A stretch of DNA of 64,000 nucleotides from Micropterix aruncella (lineage: Eukaryota > Arthropoda > Insecta > Lepidoptera > Micropterigidae): positions 43,392,915 to 43,456,914 of the forward strand of contig OX155980.1 of the NCBI GenBank assembly GCA_944548615.1. Reading direction: 5' to 3'. Both the position numbers and the translations under genes were made by a program. Below the pieces are notes generated by a model. It did no database searches. It was not told the DNA's origin and saw only the letters and a program-made list of their open reading frames with translations. Positions within the stretch are counted from its first letter, which is position 1; each line of letters starts with the position of its first letter. This document shows, piece after piece, positions 35,092-48,901 of the stretch.

Positions 35092-35418
35092 TGTTTGTGA
35101 ATTTATACTTGCTATTCGATATGTTATATTTGCTATTCGAAATATTCATGTTATTGTAATTGTGGTATGATCGTTGGCAAATCAGTAGCTTCAATTTATC
35201 GCACTCACGAGCAGCGATTTAATTACTCAAATGATCGCCGTATGTAGAGATGCGTAACTCGCCCGATAGAGCGCGCCACGCGCCAATTAAGGAGTACTGT
35301 CTAGCGGCGTACGGAAATTTGATATACATATTTAACATTCGACAATAAAATGAGATTTATAAACTGTAGTACTGTTTCATTTCTCCTACACACTTGAGTG
35401 CGCTGTTGGAACAAAACA
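35092..35418 (+). repeat. BEL/Pao 3' LTR
   Basis: 327 bp, same ends as the 5' LTR. It is followed directly by the duplicated target CTACA. Confidence 0.97.
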
Positions 35419-35423
35419 CTACA

Positions 35424-37940
<2,517 letters not shown>

Positions 37941-38248
37941 CTTCCTAGACCATATTCAATAAAATAGAACTGTACAACCCCTCGAAACTAGTTCTATTAA
38001 ATCTGTGATAGCAGACTGAAGGAGTGGTGAAATCAAGTGAGAAAATGACGAAAAGATGCTCGACTCATGGCAAAAATAATTGATTATCAGGACACTCTTA
38101 TGGTATTGTCACCAGTTTCACTAAGAATATTGACTAATAACTATACACATATAAAATCTACATTTTCAGTGTGTATGTAGGTAATACAGAGACAAAGCAC
38201 ATCTGTTTAGTAGCATTTCCTTGTATTCTTTCTTGAAGCACAAACATA

Positions 38249-39468
<1,220 letters not shown>

Positions 39469-41115
39469 CAAAATTCAAAATTCTTTATTTATCAATAATA
39501 TTACATTAATTTTAAAAATTCAAAGCCATCCTAACTAAGCCTCGCCTGTACTAAGGTAGGCTTAATATAAAAAAAAAGTTTAGTGGTTTACGTAACTAGC
39601 TGTAATACATCTTTGTATATTAATATGGTACATTTGAGAAGTTAAAAATAGAATAAGAAAGCGTAATAATATTAAATTTAGGTACATACATATAAATATA
39701 TACATACATGTATACATAAATATATACTTTATAGATAAATATAAAATAATACTATATATATATATATATACATATATCTCACAAATCGTGCACTATTTTA
39801 ATATATATGTTATTAATGTCTCCGTTTCTTGTCGACCCATAGTCAAAAGTGACTTAGTTAGGTTTTTCTTTACGCCGTGACTATTCCTAGATTTCAATCC
39901 TGCAGGTAAAACACTATTCATTTTGTTGAACAGTCGAGGAGCAATGTAAGAGAAGTGTTTTTGTGCAAAACTTGTTCTCTTTTTTTGGATTAAGTGCTGT
40001 CTGGTTGTTGTTACTCGTGTTCCTTTATGGTGTGTTGAATATAGATGATAATTGTCATGATTATAGTAGTAGAGTAGGACTACCTTAGCGTATATTTGAC
40101 GAACGTCAAGGACTTTTGATTCATTGTACAAGCTCTCAGAAGAATACCGGAAGGGTTTTTTGTGTATTACTCTTAATAGCGACTTTTGGGCTTTAATTAG
40201 AGGATCAAGTGCTTGCAGCGTGGCTCCACCCCAAGCTATGATTCCGTATGCTAGTAAGTTTTGGGCCAATGCGAAATATATCGTTCGTACTAAATCTTTG
40301 GATACGGCATTTCTTATTAACTTGAATATATGTACAAGTTTTCTCAATTTTGTTGCAGTGCACCTGATATGATCTTCCCACTTCATTGTATAGTCCAGAG
40401 TTAATCCTAGGTACTTTATTGTATCTACTCTTTCCACCTCCGCACACGTACAAGGCTTGCCGTCAACGACCGTGTTGCAAGTGTGGATTTTTAGTTTGCG
40501 CTGGGTTTGTTTGTCGTAAGTTTTCTTCATTTGAAAGGTCATATATTTAGTTTTAGAGTCATTAAGAGTCAGTAGATTATAATTTAGCCATACTTTGATT
40601 GTAGATAGTCCGTTTTCAGTATAATTGTATACATCGTCCCAGGATTTGCCTCTGAATACAATAACCGTGTCGTCTGCAAAGGAGATAGCTTCTCCTCCCT
40701 CAAAGGTCATGTTAGTAAGGTCATTAATGTAGATGAGGAATAAGATTGGCCCTAATATACTACCTTGTGGTACACCGTACCTAACATGTGCTTCCGAGCT
40801 GACCGTCTCACCAACTTTTGTTGTTTGTATTCTCTCCGAAAGGTAATTTTGGAACCATTTTAATGGTAAGCCACGCACTCCGATATTTCGGAGTTTACTC
40901 AATAGTATACGATGTGAGACGGTGTCAAAGGCCTTGGCCAGATCCAAGAATACCGCAATGCATTTTTCTCCACTATCTAAGGCATTAACAATAGAAGTAG
41001 TTAGGGATAGGAATGCATCCTGAGCACCTCGTCCGGATCTGAAACCAAATTGCCTCGCCGCTAGTAACTTTTTGGTTTCCAAAAAACTAACCAAACGTTT
41101 CTTTGCCGTCATTTC
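39469..41115 (-). mobile_element. LINE-D: 3' part of a CR1-like LINE
   Basis: A minus-strand LINE truncated at its 5' end inside the reverse transcriptase. It has an open ORF2 remainder, a 3' UTR and an AATTTG/AATTTTG repeat tail like that of LINE-A. Its 5' end touches the 5' end of LINE-E, which runs the opposite way. Confidence 0.9.
39793..41112 (-). CDS. LINE-D ORF2 fragment: reverse transcriptase and C-terminal region
   Basis: 439 codons without a break. It begins in RT motif 2 just after the SKIIE position (KKRLVSFLE) and continues with RQFGFRSGRG, AVFLDLAKAFDTVSH, YGVPQGSILGP, ISFADDTV (catalytic Asp at about 147-148), LNYNLLTLNDSKTKYM and IKYLGLTLD. It ends in the C-terminal region with YGIIAWGG, VIHKKPFRYSS and FSYIAPRLFNKM. 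The endonuclease and the first RT segment are missing, so the protein could not act alone. The lack of any lesion over 1.3 kb suggests a fairly recent insertion. The ATG at 41112 is internal and not a true start. Confidence 0.9.
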   Translation of the reverse strand: MTAKKRLVSFLETKKLLAARQFGFRSGRGAQDAFLSLTTSIVNALDSGEKCIAVFLDLAKAFDTVSHRILLSKLRNIGVRGLPLKWFQNYLSERIQTTKVGETVSSEAHVRYGVPQGSILGPILFLIYINDLTNMTFEGGEAISFADDTVIVFRGKSWDDVYNYTENGLSTIKVWLNYNLLTLNDSKTKYMTFQMKKTYDKQTQRKLKIHTCNTVVDGKPCTCAEVERVDTIKYLGLTLDYTMKWEDHIRCTATKLRKLVHIFKLIRNAVSKDLVRTIYFALAQNLLAYGIIAWGGATLQALDPLIKAQKSLLRVIHKKPFRYSSESLYNESKVLDVRQIYAKVVLLYYYNHDNYHLYSTHHKGTRVTTTRQHLIQKKRTSFAQKHFSYIAPRLFNKMNSVLPAGLKSRNSHGVKKNLTKSLLTMGRQETETLITYILK

Positions 41116-43735
41116 GTCCGCTTGGCCGCCATTGGTTCGCGTTGCATTTCAATCGGACCGGGATCGAGACAACTACTTATCAGCAGTGAAACACTTCAAT
41201 CGCTCTGCGAAATCGGCAGTCGATAAACTGAATGCTGGACATATAGGAATGGCCACAAAACATCATTGTATTTTCAGGAAGCTCTTACACCTAGGTTAAG
41301 ATATTTATATTTACAGGCACGAAGAATCGGAAAAGAAAAGAGCTTTAAAGTATATTTGGATTAAAGATGGTATTATTCGTATTAAAAGGACGACAACGAC
41401 CGAATTACTGTATTCAAAGGCTTATCATCTTTAAGCAAATTATGATGGGTACTCGCCTGTACTAATTACAAACGTATTGGTAAGAACCTCACTACATTTT
41501 TGCTGGATTTACGTCTATTATTATATTATTATTTCAGAAACAGTTTACGAAACACAGATTTAGCAAAACTTTATATAAATAGTATTATCGATCACATCTT
41601 TGATACACTCTACACTATACTCCATATATTTATCTGTTATATTATAATATTATATTATTACTTCATAATAAAAAAAGATTATTATAAAAAAAAACTAATA
41701 ATTTCATCATTTAAAAAATTAGTAAACGCTCACTCGCAACAATTCTCCCATATTGTCTATTCTCAAAAAATCTTATATGTATTTTTATTTAAATGTATAA
41801 CAACAACACTATATCTTATTGCTATAAAAAACCGTCATATACAACACATACAATTAAATATGTCCAATTTCGTTAAAGGTTTATATTTACCTTCTAAGTT
41901 CTACAATAAAATATATCTCATATATACGAATAACAAAGCATGTCTTATATTATCTCTCATAATCTATTTCTGTCTCCCAAGTACTGGTCTACCTTTGGTC
42001 ACTTTCTTATACGCCCTGATCACCTATGAAGTCTTGCTCTGCAGGCGCGAGTAATCTAGAGAATTTAGAAAGACTTGAGTCCACCTCAGTATTAAATACC
42101 AGCGATTGTAAAGATATACTAAGAACATATAATGGATTAAAAATTTTACATCTCAACATAAGAAGTTCCAATAAAAATTTTGACAAACTAATTGTTGCTG
42201 TAACCTATATGGATGCTGATTTTGATGTAATCGCACTAACCGAGTGTTGGATAAAAGATACACCTCCCATGCAATATCTTGATTACTATGATACGTACTT
42301 TTCAAGAAATAATTACAAGCAAAATGACGGGTTAATCTATTTATTAAAAGTACTCTTAACGCCACCGTAGAAGAGGTTACAATATCGGAAGCAAATTGTT
42401 TAAAAGTAACTGTGGAAAAGTACACTAGTAATAACCGCAATATATAGGTCTCCTTACACACAAAACACCACCAGTTTCACTAATTCGCTATCGGATATCC
42501 TCGAGATGGACAAGGGTAAGGACCAAATTCTGCTCGGAGACTTAAACATTGACATTTTAAATATTAAAAACATGCAAAACTATACAGATTACCTCTGTTT
42601 GCTGAGCGAGTGTGGTTTTACTTCTGCGATTAATAAGCCTACAAGAGGAAAGGGCTTGTTTGGATCACATATTTGTAAAGACTAAACTTGAGGCTGTAGG
42701 TATTGTATGTGATATGGACATCACCGATCATTTCTCGACTATACTAATGCTAAAAAAACACAAACATGCAAAACACGGAATACGCCAGAATCAAATGAAA
42801 TTTTTAGACTTTCCTATGATAACAAAAGATATGAACGAGTAGACTGGGCGATATTATTAAACCAAACTGACACTAATACCGCTACGGATATTTTAATTAA
42901 GACTTTAAATGGCATCATTAAAACAAACACTCAACTTAAACGCGTGACACATAGGAAACGACATCTCAAACCGTGGATTACAGATGGAATCCTAAAAAGT
43001 ATCATAACAAGAGATAAACTCCATAAACAATTACGCCTTAATCCCAACGATTCCAATTGCTAAATCAAAATTTATCGGATACAGAAACTTATGTAATAAT
43101 ATTATTAGTATAAGGAAGGATAATTATTATAAGCAAAAACTCGACGACGCATCAGCTAATCCCAAAGATACTTGGAAAATAATAAATGAATTGACATACA
43201 GACAAAAGCGTGACTATAAAAAATATTACTGACCTGAAAATAAACGGCACAATAGTGAAAAACACCTCTTCGAACAGCCAATGGATTGCTGACTATGTAA
43301 ATAACCACTATGCAATATAGGATCTCTACTAGCAGAAAAAACGATCCGGACTCTGCAAACCACTGAAACTGATTTAGCAAAACTAAAAGATATAAGAAGT
43401 TGCAATTCCGAATCACTGTTCTTTTCCCCCACAGATGTTGGCGAAATATGCAGGGTTTTAAGTGACCTAAAAGATACGAACACACCAGGTACTGATCAAA
43501 TCTCGGTGAAAATTTTAAAGCAAAACATGGTCCACCTAGCATCCCCTTTAGCACATATAACTAACCTTAGCATAAGCACTGGTGTATTTCCAAATCACCT
43601 TAAAAAGTCTGTCATATGTCCCATCTACAAGGGTGGGATAGAGAGGACGTCAGTTGTTATCGACCAATCAGCATTTTAAATTCTATCTCAAAAATAATTG
43701 AAACAATTGCAAGGAAACTGCAATTGAAACAATTG
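41116..43735 (+). pseudogene. LINE-E: plus-strand 5' part of a CR1-like LINE, degraded
   Basis: Read in order: the ORF1 FP-like domain (PPLVRVAFQSDRDRDNYLSAV at 41136-41200, frameshift, then YIWIKDGIIRIKR at 41350-41430); an AT-rich spacer (41436-42025); the ORF2 endonuclease (42026-42370: LHLNIRSSNKNF, LTECWIKD; frameshift; TAIYRSPYTQNTTSF; LLGDLNIDIL; LDHIFVKT; ITDHFSTI); then the pre-RT region (KRHLKPWITDGIL, DTWKIINEL) and the first RT motifs (TPGTDQISVKILK, SCYRPISILNSISKIIE). It stops near 43735 in a short CAATTGAAACAATTGCAA repeat. There are many frameshifts and stops. It ends at nearly the same point of ORF2 where LINE-D begins. Confidence 0.85.
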
Positions 43736-45544
43736 CAAAGAAATTGCAAAATATGTACTAAATTGACTACGGGTATAACTTTTATGGCATATTTTTTGTT
43801 TCAGGTTATTCAACCAACTGATCCCTACTAAATGCTGGCACATTATTTGTTTTATCAAAATAATAATAAAAATGTTATGTTCACAATTTTTTCATTGCAT
43901 TACTGACTCCTAAGTTAAAAGGGTTGGGGGGGGGGGGGGGTGAATCACGGAAGTGTGTGTGATTTTGTTTTTTATTTTGTTATTTCTGCGATGTTGATCT
44001 AATCTCCTTTTTTTCCCTAATCTCGTATTTCCTTCCACCGGTCCTGCATTCTCATTCAGCATTGCACTGATATTAAAATATATTTTCGATATTATTAAAA
44101 TATTGCATAATAATGCTGTAACGACTAAATTACTAGTCACGATGTATGGGCTCTGCGATTCTACAACAACTTGACTCAATGTATTATAAAAAATATTTTC
44201 ATGCATAGTACCTAAGTTTTGAATTTGTAAACTCACATAACATAATTGCATTACTAAAATAACTAAATAAATAAACTAAACAGCGTAGTCCTAAAAGCCT
44301 GCGCACTCGCTTAACTATTTAGTACAGAGCAGGCCTGTTCTCTATGAATTTAATAAATATCTCTTTCGTTGGCGATAAAACTACTTCCATTGCAAACACC
44401 GAAAATATCTCAATGATGTTCAGACTCGCAATTGTAGAAAAAGTAATGATAATGGCCTAGAATTTTAGACACGTCATTTAAGTGAAATTTAACCAGCCAT
44501 CATCGAACTGAACTGTCGCTTAAAAACTGTTTAGTAGACAGTATTCACGTAAACCACCCAATCTGAGGATTCTTAGTTAGGCACCCGGTACCTAACGGTT
44601 ACGTGCAGCTTGGGCTGGCTTAACTCACAATTAAACTCTCATCCGGAAGCCTTCTCAAAGAGGAACTATCCTGTTAAGCAGGTGGGATCGGAGGTTCTAA
44701 TCTGCGGGGACACCTCGGGCGGTACTGGGTGGTTCGCGTATTGTGCGGCATTAGCCAATCGACTGTGCACTCTGGCGAATAACCGGGGTAGTCTGGAAGC
44801 GTACGTTTCTGATGTCAGCAACCTTTGAAATGATCCGTTGGCCACCCGATCCCGTGTTAAATTGCCGGGCAAAGGGCACCTCGATCAGCGATAAATTTAA
44901 ACTGAATTATCGCTATCATCAGAAGCAGAGTAAGCGACTTTGAATCTGTGACCAGGCTGGACGATGAAGAAATTCGCCCAAATCTGGTAGTAAGGAAGCG
45001 AGGTTGGCCCACTGGGTCCTCTTCCTAGTGCCTCGAGGTAAGACTTTTATGGACTGGTCGGTGTAGTTAGACAGTGGATTGCTTTTTATTCGCTAAATCT
45101 TTCACGTTTACTCAATTGGGGATAGAAAGACCCGATGCTATTATAACCCTGGAGTGACGGGTTCGCCCGTTCAGATTGACACGCCTAGGATGTCCGCCCA
45201 TCATTCAACGATAGACAATTTTTCTATAGTCGTATAATCGTGTCGATAGTATACGAACTCCCATACATCTTAATGGATAACTATTATAATATATAGACAG
45301 TTGAATGAATAAAAGTTTCATTTACGCGCATAGATAAGTTTATACTCTTACGTTTCCAAACCTACCTTAATTTTACATGCAGTATGAAGATTATCAGTGA
45401 AATGCGAACTATCGGCAACAATCTATAATTTTCAGACAGTAATTAGTCCGGCGCTGCAAGTTTGCTTTTATTACGAATACGAGGGACACACTGAGAGTTC
45501 CCGGTGTAATAATATAAAGATACAATGAACGGCCAACAATTAAT
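43736..45544. other. Intergenic, with a GC-richer unrecognised block at 44580-45200
   Basis: A 15-G run lies at 43926-43940. From about 44580 to 45200 base composition rises to near 50% GC. Short open frames exist on both strands (44610-44828 plus, 44666-44872 minus), but no domain, rRNA or tRNA match was recognised. It might be part of an element family I do not know. Confidence 0.4.
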
Positions 45545-46450
45545 GTTTTCTTTCACAAAATTTTCGCCGTGAGCCTTAATACCGACACTTTTTCATACGC
45601 ATAAACCAATTTTCAATTCTCATTTATTCCACTCCTCCGTGGTGAATTGGTGGGTGTTTTTATATTCTTCGACGGCCTCTTCTGACGATGAAACGTTGAC
45701 TGTGTAATTAGTTCTTATTTTTTGGAACAACAAGAAGTCACTACGGTAGGGACGGTATGGAGCATGGCTCGTTAGCTCTGCGTTTTTTGGCTTCAAAAAT
45801 TAGTTTGTCGGTCTGGCCATGTGAACGCTGGCAATGTCATGGTGCAAGATGATGCAGCGTTTACAGTTGCTTTTACGGAGTTCGTCAATAACTACCGGCA
45901 ATCAAATGGTCGTATACCAATAAGAAGTCAGGGTACTATGATTTTCCAAAGCAACAATAGCACTTCGCGACACTGCACGCACATCACTTTGGTCAATTGC
46001 TGCTTTGTTTCGGAATCGTATCTGTAAATCCATGTTTCGTCACCTGTTACTACATTACACGCCAAATTTGATGCCCCTTCGCTGAATTTGATGCCCCAGC
46101 ATTGCAGCAGTGACGCGTCCTGTTTTTAAGCATTACTCAAATTGAGTGAGATCAACCGCGATCACAGATTTGTCATTGTGTTTCTGTACGATTGGATTTA
46201 CCTGACTCGTGCTTATTTCTACGGATGCCTGAATCTCACAGTACTGATATGCTTACCTGTTTCGATTATACAGCGCACATTATCGATATTTTTGTTGCTG
46301 ACAGCGGTGAACGGGTGACCTTTACGAAATTCGTCACTGAGATTACATGACAGCGTTTCAATTGTGCATTCAAACTATACATTGTCTTGCTTGTTGCTCT
46401 ATCATCAAAAGCAGTTTAAAGCCTGTTGAGGCTGTTTGAAGCCTGTGAAG
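45545..46450 (-). pseudogene. Mariner transposase remnant (irritans-type)
   Basis: The minus-strand pieces line up in order with mariner transposases. They are ATSKTMYSLNAQLKRCH, LSDEFRKGHPFTAVSNKNID, VRCIIETGKHISTVRFR, VTGDETWIYRYDSETKQQ (first catalytic Asp region), LRKSNCKRCIILHHDIAS (second Asp), ELTSHAPYRPYRSDFLLF (third Asp of DD34D) and SSEEAVEEYKNT. Multiple stops and frameshifts separate the pieces and part of the central region is lost. Terminal inverted repeats were not found. It is the same subgroup as the scrap at 23728-23850. Confidence 0.85.
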
Positions 46451-47400
46451 CCTGTCTCATTTAAAATCGAAAAAAATAAACCCATCGAAATGCAAATACG
46501 CGTAAAGTGCCTAATTCCGAACACTTTCAGTGTGACCTGTGCATATCTAGTAGATAAGCATATAGGAGGTGCAATAGAAGCTAATCATGGACTTAATTGG
46601 AGTACGGCCATATTACACCTGGTGCAGCGCGGTTGGAATTCATTTCAGTATGCTTTGTTGTCGTCGCTAGCAACGCCCTAACCAATATCCACTGGGGAGC
46701 GAGAATACTCTGATCGATTTTTACCGTAGAGCGTTCAGCAAATATGTGTAATAAGTAATTAAAGTAAAAAGTTTCCATATTTGTATAATATTCAAATGAT
46801 TTAAACGACAACTTATTTCTAGAGGCTATTAGTATATTGTTATTTCTAATCTATATTGTTAAATCCGTATTAACTGTAAGCAAAATATTGATACATATAA
46901 TCGAGTAATGGAGTATCAACAAAATTCCTTGTAATTCAACAAAATTACGATTGAAACATCGTTATTATTCTGTATAAAACCATTATAACAAAATAATAAT
47001 GTAAGAATCAATCCAATATTTTTCTGGGTGTAGTATTCCATTTTTCCATTTTTCCAAAGTCAAAATTTAAATTACCAAAAAAGTCAAATTACCCACCATA
47101 TTATTATTGAAAATTTGTAGGTATCCCCAAAGTATATGTATCGCTCGTAAAAAAACATACATAGCACTTAAGAGCGTTGTCCCAAATTTAGGCACTCGGG
47201 TTTTAGGTATTTACCGCTCGACGCGCGAGGTGAGTGCGCCTGCGTGGGTTTTTCCTCACGTAAGGGACACAGTTGCGACGTTACGGCGACTAAACGATCT
47301 TGATCTGTAGCTATGGCGTACCTATATTTTTAGTTAATAAGTAAATAACTAAAGTTTACGAAGAAAATATAAAGACTGTCCAAAATAGATTAATTATGTA
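46451..47400. other. Intergenic, no gene recognised
   Basis: Contains the second MITE copy (46879-47025) and a GC-richer patch near 47200-47290. A plus-strand open frame (46436-46681, with GAIEANHGLNWSTAILHL) has no known domain. Confidence 0.45.
46879..47025 (+). mobile_element. Small inverted-repeat element (MITE), copy 2
   Basis: 147 bp, related to 26460-26591 through most of its length. Left end AGCAAAATATTG, right end CAATATTTTTCT. Confidence 0.6.
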
Positions 47401-47680
47401 TTTTAATTAAATTTATACAAATATGGATGATGCAATATTATTATATTCACATAAAACTATATAGGTAATTATAAAAAGAAACTCTTTTTAGTTGTTTATT
47501 TGTATAAGTACCGACTTAATTGAAGTGTTATAAAACTATTTTAATTAAATTTATACAAATATGGATGATGCAATATTATTATAATTACATAAAACTACCT
47601 ATATAGGTACTAATAAAAAGCAACTCTTTTTAGTTGTTTATTTGTATAAGTACCGACTTAATTGAAGTGTTATAAAACTA
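47401..47680 (+). repeat. Two-copy tandem duplication (138 and 142 bp) at the 3' end of the YqaJ gene
   Basis: TTTTAATTAAATTTATACAAATATGGATGATGC starts copy 1 at 47401 and copy 2 at 47539. The copies differ mainly by small indels (ACTACCTATATAGGTACTAAT against ACTATATAGGTAATTAT). The second copy overlaps the last codons of the gene on the other strand (stop at 47670), so the duplication lies mostly in its 3' UTR. Confidence 0.9.
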
Positions 47681-48188
47681 TTTGTCTAAGGGGCATTGAT
47701 CGACTTTTTCTTGGATCTATAATTTCTGGGAGAAGACAATCAAAATAAAATTTTGATAACCGGGGAGACATCTTTTGTTCCCAGAAAATATATACTCTGA
47801 AAACTTTGACGACTTTCATATTAAATTCACAGCCAGTCCACACCGCAAACAAACATTTATTCTTATTAGCGATGTGGAGTTGGCCTTGAATTTGATAAAA
47901 CCAATCATGCTTTGTGTTCATGACCACATCGTTGCCAGATAATTTAAAACATTTTAGTTTTTTTTGCTGAATAGCAGTATCTGGATCGATGCCAAAAACA
48001 GAAAAAGGGCACTTTATTTCAATGATGCTATCTTCATATACGCCATCCGGTGAAGCGCCCAGATAAAAAAGGGATTCATCAATAAACAAACCACATTTCT
48101 CGATAGATATGTTTTCTTGGCGACTAAGCTGTTCAGTAGCTTTTACCTCGTTATCTTTCCCGTGTTTTACTGATGCCACATGATCCAA
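47670..48188 (-). CDS. YqaJ/lambda-exonuclease-like nuclease core (C-terminal part)
   Basis: 172 codons in frame with the preceding block after the TAG. It has the PD-(D/E)XK nuclease core of the YqaJ family: GKDNEVKATEQL (conserved Glu), LGASPDGVYED (catalytic Asp), IIEIKCPFSV (the E-x-K pair) and HDWFYQIQGQLHIA (the Y-Q-Q helix). YqaJ/lambda exonucleases degrade one DNA strand from ends and support strand-annealing recombination. It ends at TAG 47670-47672 within a tandem duplication. The core residues are all present. Confidence 0.85.
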   Translation of the reverse strand: MDHVASVKHGKDNEVKATEQLSRQENISIEKCGLFIDESLFYLGASPDGVYEDSIIEIKCPFSVFGIDPDTAIQQKKLKCFKLSGNDVVMNTKHDWFYQIQGQLHIANKNKCLFAVWTGCEFNMKVVKVFRVYIFWEQKMSPRLSKFYFDCLLPEIIDPRKSRSMPLRQIVL

Positions 48189-48901
48189 CTAGTAACTGTA
48201 TAAAATACTTTTCACAAGAGGAGCTGAATTAGAATTTGGTTTTCTTTTGCAAATTTTTGAAAAAATTGATGCAGTTAGGATACATCTACGTAATTCAAGC
48301 CACAGTGCACTTTCTGCTTGAAGTATTGTTTCGCGCTCAATTTCATGGCGCTTTGTGGTTTGTTTTTGTAGACTCTCCAAAAAACTAGATTTGGCCTGTT
48401 CGTAATCTTCAGAATTCAAATCAGGTTTCTGACATGAATTGCCATAATCGATATTTGTCGGAGGTTTTGGCGCAAAGTTAATTTTGCGACAACATATCTT
48501 GCCCCTTCTACTTTCATTGTAGGCGAATTTCTTTTGTTCTAGACGTTTCAGCGTTTTTCCTGGGCTTTTGTTGCACACTGATTTGTAAAGGCAGGTTTGA
48601 GGTTTTCCTGTATTAAAACAGACAACAGCCGCATGACATCGAACAGAATATGAGTCTTTCAGCGAGAAATTTATACGCTTTCCACCTACAGTCTTGGCAA
48701 CAACACTGTTGAACTGCTCTGCACGATTTGTAGTAAAACAGTGAAGCAAGCTTCTTGAATGAAAAGCCAACTGGGACGCATTTCGCTGCAGTCTCAACAT
48801 GAGTGTTCTTGCAGCAATAGTATCATTTGTTTCTTTTCTTCGTTCTTCAGTACAGTAATATAAATTGCAATCGGAATGGTCTCCAAAGATGTGTTTGGGG
48901 C
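48189..48901 (-). CDS. Linker region between transposase and YqaJ domains, -1 frame
   Basis: It continues the protein in the -1 frame from PKHIFGDHSDCNLYYC, a Cys/His motif. Then come LLHCFTTNRAEQFNSVVAK (the conserved N-R-AE-N segment), RINFSLKDSYSVRCHAAV and ETILQAESALWLELRRCILTASIFSKIC, where the W..LR...ITAS region leads into YqaJ nucleases. It stops at TAG 48189-48191. The next codon continues the same frame into the YqaJ core, so the TAG is a single nonsense (or recoded) codon, not a frame change. Confidence 0.7.

Larger units (their letters stand above)
29048..35418 (+). mobile_element. BEL/Pao LTR retrotransposon, nearly intact
   Basis: 6,371 bp with two 327-bp LTRs (TG...CA), 5-bp target duplication CTACA (29043-29047 and 35419-35423), a primer binding site at 29378-29395 and a single gag-pol frame at 29722. 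The two LTRs differ at only two positions that I can find (A/C in CACT(A/C)ACGAG and T/C in GCGCG(T/C)CACG), about 0.6%, so insertion is recent. There is no env-like frame. The leader between LTR and ATG contains a CGCTGGA repeat (about 29505-29540). Confidence 0.97.

Noticed and set aside
44610..44872. Overlapping frames on both strands in the GC-rich block
   Set aside because: Neither has a domain or family match, and both are explained by higher GC content.
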